From Erythroxylum novogranatense (Eukaryota; Streptophyta; Magnoliopsida; Malpighiales; Erythroxylaceae): a stretch of 64,000 nucleotides of DNA. Below, piece by piece: positions 22,501 to 34,013 of this stretch. Made by a program: the position numbers and the translations under genes. Every line of letters starts with the position of its first letter. Position 1 is the first letter of the stretch. The notes beneath the pieces are model-generated. The model worked only from the letters and a program-made list of their open reading frames with translations. It did no database searches and was not told the DNA's origin. The DNA lies in assembly GCA_029891385.1 (NCBI GenBank), contig CM057230.1, positions 33,807,402-33,871,401 of the forward strand. The letters run 5' to 3'.

Positions 22501-23096
22501 GATTAATAATTTGCTTTTAAGTTAGCAACTTTGATTTTTTTTCCTTCCTTTTTTACTTGGATTCGACCCAAAGAATCGATCTTTCTTTTAGTTTTAGTTG
22601 TTGAATCTCTCTTTGGTTGATCAATTTGTGATATTACGAATCCTCATTATTAATGGAAATTCAAGAATTCAGAATGAAAGAGTTCGCTTTGACCGTTAAG
22701 AGTAGATAACTCGTTCCCTGTGTCTTTCTTTATATTGCATTCTATCTCATTATATCACATTTTGTTCTGCGATATTTGAGAATCACCGTCAATGCCTCGG
22801 TGTAGGTAAGTCCGGTATATAGGAGAGTCATATATATCATATTTATTATATATTATATGACTCTCCTACTCTTATTTTTTCTCGCGTAATTTGGAGTACT
22901 CGAATGGTCAATTCTTTTTTTTTTTTTTTCTATATTCACTTTTATAATCATATTTCATTTCTATATTCATATTTTATTCCTATATTGATATTAATTATGA
23001 ATAACTAAGAATGAAAAGAATAAAGAATTCAAAATTAATAGCTAAAGTTGGAGTAGTTTGCTAAATTCCTATGTATATACAATTTCTCTTATAGGA
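22501..23096. pseudogene. Probable plastid intergenic DNA upstream of trnT-UGU
   Basis: This stretch leads into the trnT copy and has the look of the plastid trnT-trnL spacer (AT-rich, with AGAGTTCGCTTTGACCGTTA and an inverted repeat GAGAGTCATATA / TATATGACTCTC at about 22821-22868). Plastid origin is inferred from its location between plastid genes and cannot be proven here. Confidence 0.45.
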
Positions 23097-23169
23097 GCCC
23101 GCTTAGCTTAGAGATTAGAGCATCGTATTTGTAATGCGATGGCCATCAGTTCAACTCCGATAGTTGGCT
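23097..23169 (+). pseudogene. trnT-UGU: tRNA-Thr (UGU) pseudogene of plastid origin
   Basis: 73 nt fold as a tRNA: acceptor start GCCCGCT, D-arm GCTTAGAGATTAGAGC, anticodon loop TTTGTAA with anticodon TGT. The 3' acceptor strand AGTTGGC no longer pairs properly with GCCCGCT, the T-loop reads TTCAACTC, and several C-to-T/G-to-A changes separate it from the plastid gene. It is a decayed plastid trnT and not a working nuclear tRNA gene. Confidence 0.85.
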
Positions 23170-23544
23170 TTTTTTAGTCTAGCTTATATTTTTACTCAAC
23201 GTTAAGGCCAAAATGTACCTTCATATTTTTAGTCTGTTGTGTAAAGGTTTACATAGTCTCTTCAAGTTAGGACTAAAATCTATAATATAATTTAGACCTA
23301 CTATAAATCTTTGTAATTGTTTTTCAATATTTAATTAAAAGTTTGTTAGTAAAACCTAAAAGTTCTTTCCATGGGTTTTAGTTCCTTATTTTATATATTG
23401 TCCTAGAAACCTAATCTTTGCTTAGAAAAAACGAAGTTTTATTTTTTTTTCTTGTCAATTCCTTTTTAATGATATAGGTAAAAGTTTTACGTGTTTCAAA
23501 TGTTTCTATAGAGAAATAAAGAACACCAAGACATTAGCTATGTA
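23170..23544. other. AT-rich spacer
   Basis: Nothing recognisable. The border between plastid-derived and nuclear sequence lies near 23180. Confidence 0.4.
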
Positions 23545-23905
23545 TATTATACAAAATTTAGAATATGGTGAAAAATGTCATTCATTATTCCTTAGAATTT
23601 AAATGGAGCTTTTTTAGATGGAAGAATATTAGGGTCCACTCAAATTTTTGAAAGGGAAAGTAAAGATATTTTATATCTATCTTTAGGATTTATATTTTCA
23701 AAAATTGATTTCATATCAAAATTCGAAAAAATATGGGCATCTGTAATTTTTAGAGTAAATAATTTTTGTGTGCTTGGATATCTAAAGGATTGTAATGCTT
23801 TATTTAAAGGCTTATAATTTATTACTAATTTAGGGATCCTCATTCTTGTTAAGAATTTATATTAAATAAAAAGACAACTTTAATAAGACATGGATGGGGA
23901 AACAG
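23545..23905 (-). pseudogene. Endogenous pararetrovirus (Caulimoviridae-like) reverse transcriptase relic
   Basis: On the minus strand the best frame (23843-23640) contains LVINYKPLNKAL, FSNFDMKSIFENI and KDRYK. These correspond to the caulimovirid reverse transcriptase motifs around the VINYKPLN and FSKFDxKSGF signatures. Further weak similarity on both sides (about 23900 and 23600-23545, other frames) includes a degraded region matching the segment after the catalytic motif. Stops and frameshifts are frequent, the catalytic YxDD region is not seen, and no movement or coat protein is visible. This is an old, inactive genomic copy of a plant pararetrovirus fragment. Confidence 0.75.
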
Positions 23906-24311
23906 GTTTTTCTTTAACAAGTCATTTAATTATTGTTTATAATTATTTTATAATTCTTTAATCATTTAATATGCCTACCATTAGTAGGATTTTTTCATTA
24001 AATTTTTTCATAAGGTATATCTTGTGTTATTTTCTATTCTAAAATGATTAGGCAAATCAACACATATATTATTTTTATATTGTTTCATAATCTCTTCTTT
24101 TTTAATATTCTCATTTTGTAATCAACTTTCTTTTTTTAAAAATATTTTTCAAATAATCTAATTGTTATGTTTTGCTTTATCCCTGTTATTACAAAAATTT
24201 GGATAAGAACATTAAATTTGCATCAACTTGCACCAAAATGTTTGTACAATAATTAAGTTCAATTATCTTAACTCAGTATGATTAAATCCCTCATATATAG
24301 AAATGTTTTTC

Positions 24312-24965
24312 TAGTACTGTTGTCGCCTGCAACCAAATTTAAAAAGAAACCAACTTCATGCAATATAAATTAATGTAGTAGGGATCATTCCCATGAGAAA
24401 TTTTTAATAGCAAATATTATACGAATTAAAGACTAAAACAATTGGGGGAGGGGGGTTGGTTCACGTAATTTAAGAAATTAGAAATAACAAAAACTGAAAT
24501 TAAACGAAAATTTGAGTCACCGATGTTATCGCACTAATATGGATCCTTGATATAAAATTCAGTTCATCAACAAATATTCATTGGGTGATGTTATCTCTTA
24601 AGTTTAAATGAATAGAAATATGTATTCTAGGCATTCTTATTAATCAACAGCTTAGATCCGAAACAACTTAGATACGATCGTAAGTTCAATTGAGTAATAG
24701 CTTTAAGAACTAAGAAACTAATAAACAAGACAACACATGTATGACATGCATTTAATCAAGATGAGTTTTTTCTTAGAATTTGCTGTCAATTTGGAAGTTT
24801 TGGATTTTTTGATTTCATTTGCATCTTTTTAATTCAATTTCATCTCTTAAGTGTTGAAAATTATCTGAGAATAATTAAGAAGCAAATTTGTCAATTTTGA
24901 ATAATAATTTTAACACATTAAAAATATTTAAACACAAAATAAGCACAAAATGACAACTTAACAAA
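24312..24965 (-). repeat. 3' LTR of the Tat-like element (internally deleted)
   Basis: Matches 28405-29787 except that about 690 bp (28895-29585 in the right copy) are missing. The junction has the short shared word ATTT. On the minus strand it begins TGTTAAGTTGTC. Confidence 0.78.
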
Positions 24966-25808
24966 TTCCCCTACACCAAACCTTTGCTCGCCCTTGAGCA
25001 AACATGCCAAACTACTACATTTTATCAATTCATCGTTCATAAGATTAAGTACACACAATCTATTAACTTGAGCCAATAAGACTTAGGTTGCAACATACAT
25101 CAAAATCACTTTTCATTGAAACAAATAAACAAAGTCAAAGTAAGATATCTTGTTCAAAGACAAGTATGAAACCAAAGTGAATTCTTCTCACAAATTTCTC
25201 TCTTACACTTAAGTGTTTAAGGTTAAAGTGTTTCTCTCAAATCTTCCTCTAATAGATTGTATTACCATAGGCTTGCAAAATCACCAGTTATCATTTATTT
25301 GAATTATATGAGTTCATTGATCATAAGGACTTTATTATGGGTTGTAATGGGGCTAGGTTTAAAGGTAAGGTAAAAATGACAAAGGGTTAATCACAAACAT
25401 TCACAAAGTATTAAGTAAAAGGGACCCTTGAATTGAAATTTTGAGATAAACATATGAATACAGAGGACTACAACTACTCATACTAACTAATGCTACCATA
25501 CTACTATGCTTTATTCTTTTTATTTTTCTTTTCTCTTCTTTTGTTTGTTTCTTTTCCTGATTTTTTTCTTTTCTTTTCTTTCTTTTTCTTTTTCCCTTTT
25601 TTTTACTTGACTAAGGGAGAACAATAAAGACCAGAGAAATTAATAGCAACATAATTTAGTGAACACATTAGTAGAGGTAAATATCTCATAACACAATACA
25701 AAAAAAAAGTCCCCAATTACTCAGTACTTCATTCAACTTGTGATAGGGTAAGGCAAAAGTTTTTTGGGTTTCAATGTAAGGTGATTGATTGAAAAACAAG
25801 GTTAAAGG

Positions 25809-26175
25809 CTCAAAAGTGTTTGCAAAGGGAAAATAACTAGGTAGTTCATTTTTAAGCTAAAGGGTGTAAAAACAAAGAAGACCTTAGTTATTTCTATATT
25901 CCATGTAATCAAACAAATTCAATCCGATTCAGTACAAGTTTTGAAGGTAAGCATAATTAGAGGAGCATCACACCATACAATGAAATAGAATGACATAAAA
26001 ATGATGTCATTGAAGCTCAAATCCACTCACAGGTTTAATTTAAGAATTGACCTTAATTTCACAATTTACCTCATCACTCAAATGTCAAAATTTTGACTAA
26101 ATCTATGAAATTAGTTATTGCAATCAACACGAGTGTTTGCAAAGGAAAAATAACTAGGTAGGTCATTTTTAAGCT
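25809..26175. repeat. Tandem duplication (about 325 bp), first copy and start of second
   Basis: The block from GTTTGCAAAGGGAAAATAAC to TTATTGCAATCAACA (25809-26131) is followed at once by a second copy starting GTGTTTGCAAAGGAAAAATA. The second copy is cut after AAGCT by the solo LTR and resumes at 27938 through about 28215. It lies inside the Tat-like element. Confidence 0.85.
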
Positions 26176-27937
26176 TGTTAGAGTAGTGCCCTGAAGGCAA
26201 TCGCTTTTAGCGCATTTTGTACAAAGTTGTGTATATACGTTATGAATAAATAAAGAAAGGCATATTTCATTAACTTGCTGTTCATTAATTATGAATGGAT
26301 ATTGATGTATAAGGAAATTAATGAAGTCCATGATATATGACATAGCATGAAGGAAATTATGATGTGATCATACTACTGAGATTCCTATCATGTGCAATTA
26401 TGTCAGTATCTAAATTATCCCTAGTCATAGGATTACTGAGACTGGACATCGGTAATCCAGAAAGACTAGCACATCTCAAGCTCCTTGATTTGATCAAGCA
26501 GTGGATCTCAAAAGCTGTAAATATGAGATATTTAGGGTTGAGATGTGGATGCTTACTAGAGGTAGTAAGTACATTGGATGACCTGCTATGAGATCATCAC
26601 ATGGATGTCCTATTCTAATGTCAGTGATAATCTCATCATAGCAATGGTGCAAGTATCCTTAGACTTAAGGTGCTCAAGGATATCTTAGATACTGATTTTG
26701 TGCTTTGACTCCATTCCTTGTTGCCTTACAGAGGTCGCTCATAGGGTGGTGATTGGGTACAGCTTGAGGTATTCGAAGATAATTGAGTAGCCAATAGAGG
26801 ATTCACCACTTCTGTAATAGCAGAAGATGATACCCATGGCCTCTTGTCAGGGTCATTACTTGGAAGTCTCTGGCCGGAGCATATATGTCATAAAGAATGT
26901 CTTCATTGACATATAAAGTAATGAGTCCCAAGACGAGAACTGAAATCACTTGGACTAGATTTGACATAGTCAGTCTAGTAAGAGTTGACACTTTGCCCAT
27001 ACTCATAACCAAGTGGGGTATAGCATGGTGAAAGGACGCATTGCACGGTAATTGTCTATGAAAAGGTTCGTGATATGGTTCATGATGAATACATGTTCAT
27101 TCATCAAACCAATTACTTTCCGGTCAATTGGGGGTCATGATGTGTTGCTAGATACCGCTCATGACTTACTTGGATTAAGTGTTAATATAAGTGGCCAACA
27201 TAACCGGGAACCTAATGGGTCACACGCATAAGAGTGTCTCGGAGAATTCGTAAAATAGTTTTGGACAGAGTTCCAATATATGGAGAGCAAAAGGATTAAA
27301 TGGATCCCGATGAGATCGAGATATGTCCCGATGAGATCGCAACATCGATATTGCTGAAAAATGTTTCCGGAGGTTTTTCCCATACCGGGACCCGGTAGGA
27401 CCGACCCCAGTGTAACTGGACCACTTCAGCATTAATATATATATATATATAATTAATTAATTAAAGAATTTATATATATATATATATAAGCTAACGTGGG
27501 TGCATGACTTACCATTAGCATTTATTGTCTTTTAATGAGTTAAAGACAAAATAAAAAAGAGTTAGAGGCAAGATGGAGCATCGTTGGTTTTAAGGAGAAG
27601 AAAGAGTTTCTTTCTCCATTTCATACGATCATCTTCATCATCTCTTCATCTTTCAAGCCTCTTCATCTCCTCTTCATCGTTGGTTTCCAAGCTCTCCAAG
27701 AACAAGGTAAGATCTAACAGTCTTCAACTTGTTCTAGCTATTCTCGGGTCAAAGGGTTTGTCCCGGTTAGGTTCTCCGATCTCTGCGTGGATACCGTTAG
27801 AGACGGTCTCCTTTGACCGTTATGGTTTGAGTTTGTTGTATAGACACATAGATCCTGGCTTTCGGGAAGGTCCCGGAATAAAAATTTTTGTTTTCCACAC
27901 CGTGGGCATGTGATGCTCACACCGGGATTTTCCTACA
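26176..27937 (+). mobile_element. Solo LTR of an Angela/BARE-type Ty1/copia element
   Basis: A 1762-bp sequence begins TGTTAGAGTAGTGCCC and ends TTTTCCTACA (TG...CA), flanked on both sides by the perfect 5-bp target duplication AAGCT (26171-26175 and 27938-27942). It matches the LTR at 59696-61508 over its length, in opposite orientation. There is no internal region, so recombination between two LTRs probably removed it. The start resembles BARE/Angela LTRs (TGTTGGAATTATGCCCTAGA as I recall). A TA-rich tract sits at about 27435-27488. Open frames inside it are not genes. Confidence 0.93.
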
Positions 27938-28404
27938 AAGCTAAATGGTGTAAAAACAAAGAAGGCCATAGTCATTTCTATATTCCATGTAATCAAACAA
28001 ATTCAATCCGGTTCAGAGCAAGTTCTGAAGGCAAGCCTAATTAAAGGAGCATCACACTATACAAAGAAATATAATGACATAAAAATGATGTCATTAAAGC
28101 TCAAATCCACTCACAGGTTTAATTTAAAAATTTACCTTAATTCTATAATTTATTTCATCACTCAAATGTCAAATTTTTGACTAAGTCTATAAGATCAGTT
28201 ATTGCAATCAATCAACATGATTAACCCTAGACTCACATAGCCCAATTTAATTTCATGCACACTCTCAATCTCATCCAAACTAATATGATAAAGCTTGATG
28301 AATTAACATGTATAGAAAACATGCAAAGAACAGAAAAAAGAATCAAAGAAAGGCAAGACCACATATTCACACACATGTTCTCCTTATCCTTTGGCGCCAA
28401 AATT

Positions 28405-29787
28405 TGGTACTGCTATCGCCTGCAACTAAATCTAAAAAGAAACCAACTTTCTGTAACACAAATTAATGTAGTAGTAGAACGTAGGGATTGTTCCTACGAG
28501 AAATTTTTGACGATAAATGTTATAATAATTAAAGACTAAAACAAATTGGGGGTGGTTCACATAATTTAAGAAATTATAAATATCAAAAACTGAAATTAAA
28601 TGAAAATATTCAGATATGGAAATTTAATAAACAAATCTTGGTTTTGGGTCACTGATATTATCACACTAATATGGATCCTTTATATAAAATTCAGTTCCAT
28701 CAATAAATATTCATTGGGTGATGTTTTCTCTTAAGTTTAAATAAATAGAAACATGTATTATAGGCATTCTTATTAATCAACAACTTAGATACGATCGTAA
28801 GTTCAATTGAGTAATAGCTTTAAGAACTAAGAAACTAATGAACAAGACAACACATGTATGACATGCATTTAATCAAGATGAGTTTCTTCTTAGAATTTCC
28901 AACTCTAACGTAAAAATGGTAATCTTAATTGTCACTTGTGATTAGCAAAACTGAACAACATATTTTACTAATCTGGCTATTAAATGAATCAACTCCTAGT
29001 TGCGCATCCTACAAATCAATCAATTCAATTATAAAAGCAATTTGGAAGGCACTCAATATTCATCAACAAAACAAATTTTATTTAAACATTTCACACATAA
29101 TAGATGATAACACAGTTTCCCTCAACCAAGCAAATAGATTTAGCTACTCAAAATAAAAGTGAAAATTAACAAAAAAATAGACAAATGTAAAGTCTCCATC
29201 CCTAGTCTTTCTTAGAAAATTCGAATACTCCTAAAGAAATACTGCAGAAAATGAAAGACCTAACTATGGCTGTCGAAAAACTAGAAGAAAAACTACATAA
29301 ATGTAAAACTATCCCTAATGTAAAATCTGCAAAAAAAAATATACAGAAAAATGTAAAAACTATCCTAAAACCCAAGTGCGTGAACAATAATGCCCCTTCC
29401 TTTTTATCTCATTCGATTCTTCCTTTTTTCAAGATCTTCAGTAGATCACAACTCCCATGTATTTAGATTGTCAATCGCTATATAAGGTAGCAATCTGATC
29501 TTCCAAGATTATGAAGATCTCAAGTGAAACAGATCTGAATTTGAAAACAGATTCTTCAGATGGTTTCCATCCTTATATATGCCCATGCTTAGTCACTGGA
29601 TTTTCTGCCAATTTGGAAATTTTGAATTTTCTTTGTTCCCTTTGCATCTTTTTAATTCAATTTCATCTCTTAAGTGTTGAAAATCATCCGAGAACCATTA
29701 AAAAATAAATATGTCAATTTTGAATAATAATTTTAACACATTAAAAACGATTTAAAAACAAAATAAACACAAAATGATAACTTAATA
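28405..29787 (-). repeat. 5' LTR of the Tat-like element (fuller copy)
   Basis: 1383 bp. It carries the internal part missing from the left LTR, including a plus-strand coding-like stretch at about 29210-29400 (see findings). The right end directly abuts the chromovirus LTR. Confidence 0.72.
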
Positions 29788-31169
29788 TTTCCACAAAAGT
29801 TTAAGAAAATAAGTTTGTTTACCTTAGCAGAAAAATATGTAATAAAAGATAATGAATATCAACTTTTGTTAACTCTCACTATAATTACAATGTACAATAT
29901 CTCTAACTCTCTCTATATTGATAGTCTTGCTCAAATTAATTATTTATAGGTGTCTGAAGATTTGATGGGAACGAATGGAAAAAGTAAATAAAGATCACTA
30001 AGTACACTTAGTCAGTAGTTGACATCCTCAACTACTTAACAACGACTGTAATAAGTTAACAACACATTAAATCACAAAGTCTACTAATATGTAAAGTAAA
30101 ATTACTAAAAATAAAGCTCACTCTAATTTTACATGCTTTTGTCATGCCCCCTACTTCTTCCTTACTTCAAGATACTAACTTTGTCCCATCACTCATGATA
30201 ATGGTGGATAGTCAAGTTTTGATTCAATTTGCACGTGGTGTAACCAATGCATGCTCACAATTTAGGAGATGTTTGTTTCCATTTTTATTTTTCATTTTCT
30301 GTCTTTGTTTTCAAATTCAATAACAAATCTTGTTTATTTGAGTTTTTTGTTTTTCTTTTTGGTTTTGGTTTATTCCAATTTTCAAAAATTATGAAAACCA
30401 CAAAACGTGGTTTTTGTTTTTTTTTCATAATCGATTTACTATCATTTAAATATATATTAATTATTTAATTTTAATAAAATATGAATAATTTAATTCAAGA
30501 TTATATTTATATATTTTATAAATTAAAATTTAATTATCTATAAAATTATGAAAAATTTAATTTTATAATTAAATTGTATAATATTTTAAATTTTAAATAT
30601 ATAAATATTCAAATAAAATTTGATTTAATAATTAAAATATATTTCAAATAAATATTAATTTATAAATAAAATTTTAAATTTTAAATTATTATTTTATGAA
30701 AATATCATAATTTTATTAATATTTTGGTAATAAATATTATATAAGAGATTAAATAAATTTATTTAATTAAAATAATTTATCTTTAAGTTTTATCTAAAAT
30801 GTAATAATTATTGGTGATAAAAATACAACTATATTAACATTAACAACCAAACAGGTTTTTGTTTTTATTTGAAAGAAAAACAAAAACAAAAAACTGAAAA
30901 CGAAAACTGTAAACTGTAAACTACAACAAAAAACAGAAGTAGAATCAAACGACCTCTTAGTTTGTCAGCACATGGTTCATGCTTATGATCAGTCCATCTT
31001 AATATAACTAAAGCAATCGATATAACAATAGTTTATCATTTTTGGTGAAAGTTCGAACCTGCTTGATCCCACCTAATGTAATTCCTTATACCAACCACGT
31101 TAGGCCTCAAACAAGGTATTCCAACTGCTAGCAAATTAATCCTACATGGATAGCAAATTAATCCTACAT
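29788..31169 (-). repeat. 3' LTR of the chromovirus (with MITE insertion)
   Basis: Matches 45133-45897 in two blocks, about 29788-30261 and 30960-31169, separated by a 692-bp MITE. Shared words include CATGCTTATGAT and CCCACCTAATGTA (the right copy has TCTACCTAATGTA). Confidence 0.75.
30265..30956. mobile_element. MITE with 3-bp TTA target duplication
   Basis: The ends GGAGATGTTTGTTTCCA (left) and, in reverse complement, GAGGTCGTTTGATTCTA (right) are inverted repeats that continue imperfectly for about 60 bp (T-rich with GTTTTC words). TTA flanks both ends (30262-30264 and 30957-30959), as for PIF/Harbinger-like elements. The AT-rich interior has no coding capacity. It sits in the chromovirus LTR, which is uninterrupted at the matching position in the right-hand copy. 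Confidence 0.78.
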
Positions 31170-31353
31170 TTGTTAGGGGGCTACTAAACTACCCCCACTA
31201 GATGAATTTTCTGAGAATAAATTAATGGTAATCATTAACTTGAACTTTAAATTTTCACAAATTTATATCTTTCTGCATGTTGGCTTTTAAGATAGGTTGT
31301 TCTTCTACTAAACCAATAACTTAGTGATTTGATTTTTCTTGCCCTATAGTTCG

Positions 31354-31631
31354 TGTGGAATTAGGCCATAATTAGTAATCAGTCAAGGTTGCTTTTATTT
31401 TGTAAAGAAACTTCTATTTATGTAGAGAGGTTATATCCTAAAAACTATGAAGCTAAATCTCTATATTTTAAAGATATTAACATGAACTTTCAAATTTAAA
31501 TAAAAGAAAACTATTCTTCCTAATATGAAACTTGGAAGTATCGAATAGATTTCCAAACATAATCCAATATATTTTTCTTGATAATCTTCCTTCTAATAAA
31601 TTCTTCATAATTTTTGTCTTATTTTCTAATA
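31354..31631 (-). repeat. 3' LTR of the nested copia element
   Basis: 278 bp from TGTGGAATTAGG to the position equivalent to AACA. It is similar to the 5' LTR 40668-40906 and is repeated at 33306-33584 by the segmental duplication. Confidence 0.82.
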
Positions 31632-32288
31632 ATCTCCCTAAAGTTGGTTAGTACAAATTGACTAAACCTATCTTGTTAATTAGTATATCACATTTTTGCA
31701 TGAATAGTCCTTTAGTGAGGAGATCAACTACTTGTTGTGTTATAAGTACGTATGTTATGTAAATTAGCCTCTTTTCAAAAAAAATTTGAAACAATTCTTA
31801 TAAACCTCTATATGATTTATTCTATCAAAATGGACTAGATTATGAGCAATTAAGAGCTATTTTATTATTACAATATAACTTCATTAGTTTCAAAATAGTT
31901 ACTTTTAGTTCTTTTGATACCCTTTTTTACCAAATTAATTCACATGTTCCTTTTACTAAAGATCAAAACTTTGCTTCCATGCTATGTATTTCTATAATCA
32001 TTGCTTCTTGGTCTTTTAAATGAGTAATTTTCCCTACATTAAGTACAATAACAAAAGTTTGACTTCTTATTTTCAACTAAACTAGGCCAATCTATATTTG
32101 TATACACATCAATAACTTTTTATTTGTTATTCTAAAGTATAAACCCTTAGTATGATTTGGTTTTATAATATCTTAGAATGCAATAAACTGCATTAAGATG
32201 TTCTTAATAGAGGCAATACATGTACTAGCTCACTAGATTAATTATAAAGGCTATATCTAGTCTAGTATAAGTTAAGTTGATTAATTTC
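31632..32288 (-). pseudogene. Copia RNase H and polyprotein C-terminus relic, copy 1
   Basis: Read on the minus strand in changing frames: TRLDIAFIINLVS, HLNAV then ILRYYK, YTNIDWPSLVENKKS, LYCNNKIALN and QQVVDLLTKGL. These are the familiar copia RNase H landmarks (RPDIAF, HLxAVxRILRYLK, YTDADWA, the CDNK word and ADxxTKGL). Many stops are present. Confidence 0.82.
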
Positions 32289-33305
32289 CTCCAATTTTTA
32301 TTTGTTTTTGGTTTTGGTTTCTTTCAATTTTCAAAATTATGAAAATCATAAAAAGTGGTTTTGTTTTTCATAATATGATTTACTATCATTTAAATATATA
32401 TTATTTAATTATTAAATTATTAATAAAATATGAATAATTTAATTCAAGATTATATTTATATATTTTTAAATTAAAATTTAATTATCTATAAAATTATGAA
32501 AAAATTAATTTTATTTAATTTTATAATTAAATTATATAATATCAAATTTAAAATATATAAATATTCAAATAAAATTTCATTTAATAATTAAAATATATTT
32601 CAAATAAATATTAATTTATAAATAAACTTTTAATTTTAAATTATTATTTTATTAAAATATCCTAATTTTATTAATAATTTGGTAATAAATATTATATAAG
32701 AGGCTAAATAAATTTATTTAATTAAAATAATTTATCTTTAAGTTTTATCTAAAATGTAATAATTATCGGTGATAAAAATACAATTACATTAATATTAATA
32801 ACCAAACAGGTTTTTATTTTTATTTGAAAGAAAAATAGAAACAAAAAATTGAAAACGGAAACTGTAAAATACAACAATAAAAAACAGAAGTAGAATCAAA
32901 CAACTCCTTAATTTGTCAGCACATAGTTCATGCTTATGGTCAGTCCATCTTAATATAGCTAAAGCAATCGATACAACAACAATTCATCATTGTTGGTGAA
33001 AGTTCGAACCTGCTTGATCCCACCTAACGTAATTCCTCATACCAACCATGTTATGCCTTGAACAAGGTTTTCCAATTGCTAGCAAATTAATCCTACTTGG
33101 CTAGCAAATTAATCCTACACCTGTTAGGGGGCTACTAAACTACTCACACTAGATGAATTTTTTGAGAATAAATTAATGGTAATCATTAACTTGAACTTTA
33201 AATTTTCACAAATTCTTATCTTTCTGCCCATTGGCTTTTAAGATAGGCTTGTTCTTCTACTAAACCAATAACTTAGTTATTTGATTTTTCTTGCCTTATA
33301 GTTCG

Positions 33306-33584
33306 TGTGGAATTAGGCCATAATTAGTAATTAATCAAGGTTGCTTTTATTCTGTAAAGAAACTTCTGTTTATGTAGAGAGGTTATATCCTAAAAACTAT
33401 GAAGCTAAATCTCTATATTTTAAATATATTAACATGAACATTCAAATTTAAATAAAAGAAAAACTATTCTTCCTAATATGAAACTTGAAGTATTAGAACA
33501 GATTTCCAAACATAATCCAATATATTTTCTTGATAATCTTCCTTCTAATAAATTCTTCAGTAAATTTTTTCTTATTTTCTAACA
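33306..33584 (-). repeat. Duplicate of the copia 3' LTR
   Basis: Second copy made by the 1.95-kb duplication; it keeps TGTTAGAAAATAAG at its minus-strand start, where copy 1 has a T-to-A change. Confidence 0.8.
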
Positions 33585-34013
33585 ATCTCCTAAAGTTGGT
33601 TAGTACAAATTGACTAAACCCATTTTGTTAATTAGTATATCGAATTTTTGCATGAATAGTCCTTTAGTGAGCACATCAACTACTTGTTGTGTTATAAGTA
33701 CATATGTTATGTAAATTAGCCTCTTTTCAAAATTTTTTGAAACAATTCTTATAAACGTCTATATGATTTATTTTATCATAATGGACTAGATTATGAGCAA
33801 TATTAAGAGCTATTTTATTATTACAATATAACTTCATTAGTTTAAAATAGTTACTTTTAGTTCTTCCGATACCTTTTTTTTACCAAATTAATTCACATGT
33901 TCCATTTACTAAAGATCAAAACTTTGCTTCCATGCTATGTATTTCTATAATCATTGCTTCTTGGTCTTTTAAATGAGTAATTTTCCTACATTAAGTACAA
34001 TACCCAAAGTTTG
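33585..34013 (-). pseudogene. Copia RNase H relic, copy 2 (C-terminal part)
   Basis: Same content as the corresponding part of 31632-32288, decayed independently after the segmental duplication. It continues into the 230-bp tandem units. Confidence 0.75.

Larger units (their letters stand above)
24312..29787 (-). mobile_element. Non-autonomous LTR retrotransposon, Tat-like (LARD type)
   Basis: Two direct long terminal repeats (24312-24965 and 28405-29787) bracket an interior without recognisable gag or pol. On the minus strand a purine tract GTAGGGGAATT lies directly before the left LTR (which starts TGTTAAGTTGTC), and a primer-binding-like TTTTGGCGCC follows the right LTR. This gives the orientation 5' LTR at right, 3' LTR at left. 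The phrase GAGCAAAGGTTTGGTGTAGG before the purine tract is typical of Tat/Athila-type gypsy elements as I know them. The interior holds a tandem duplication and a nested solo LTR. Flanks TTTTC and TTTCC could be a mutated target duplication. Confidence 0.7.

Noticed and set aside
23097..23169. Functional nuclear tRNA-Thr gene
   Set aside because: The acceptor stem no longer pairs, several conserved positions are changed, and the surroundings are plastid-derived. It is a pseudogene.
26074..28539. Several 60-109 codon open frames on both strands
   Set aside because: They fall inside the solo LTR or in the non-coding interior and LTRs of a retroelement, and similar frames recur in the other LTR copy at 59696-61508.
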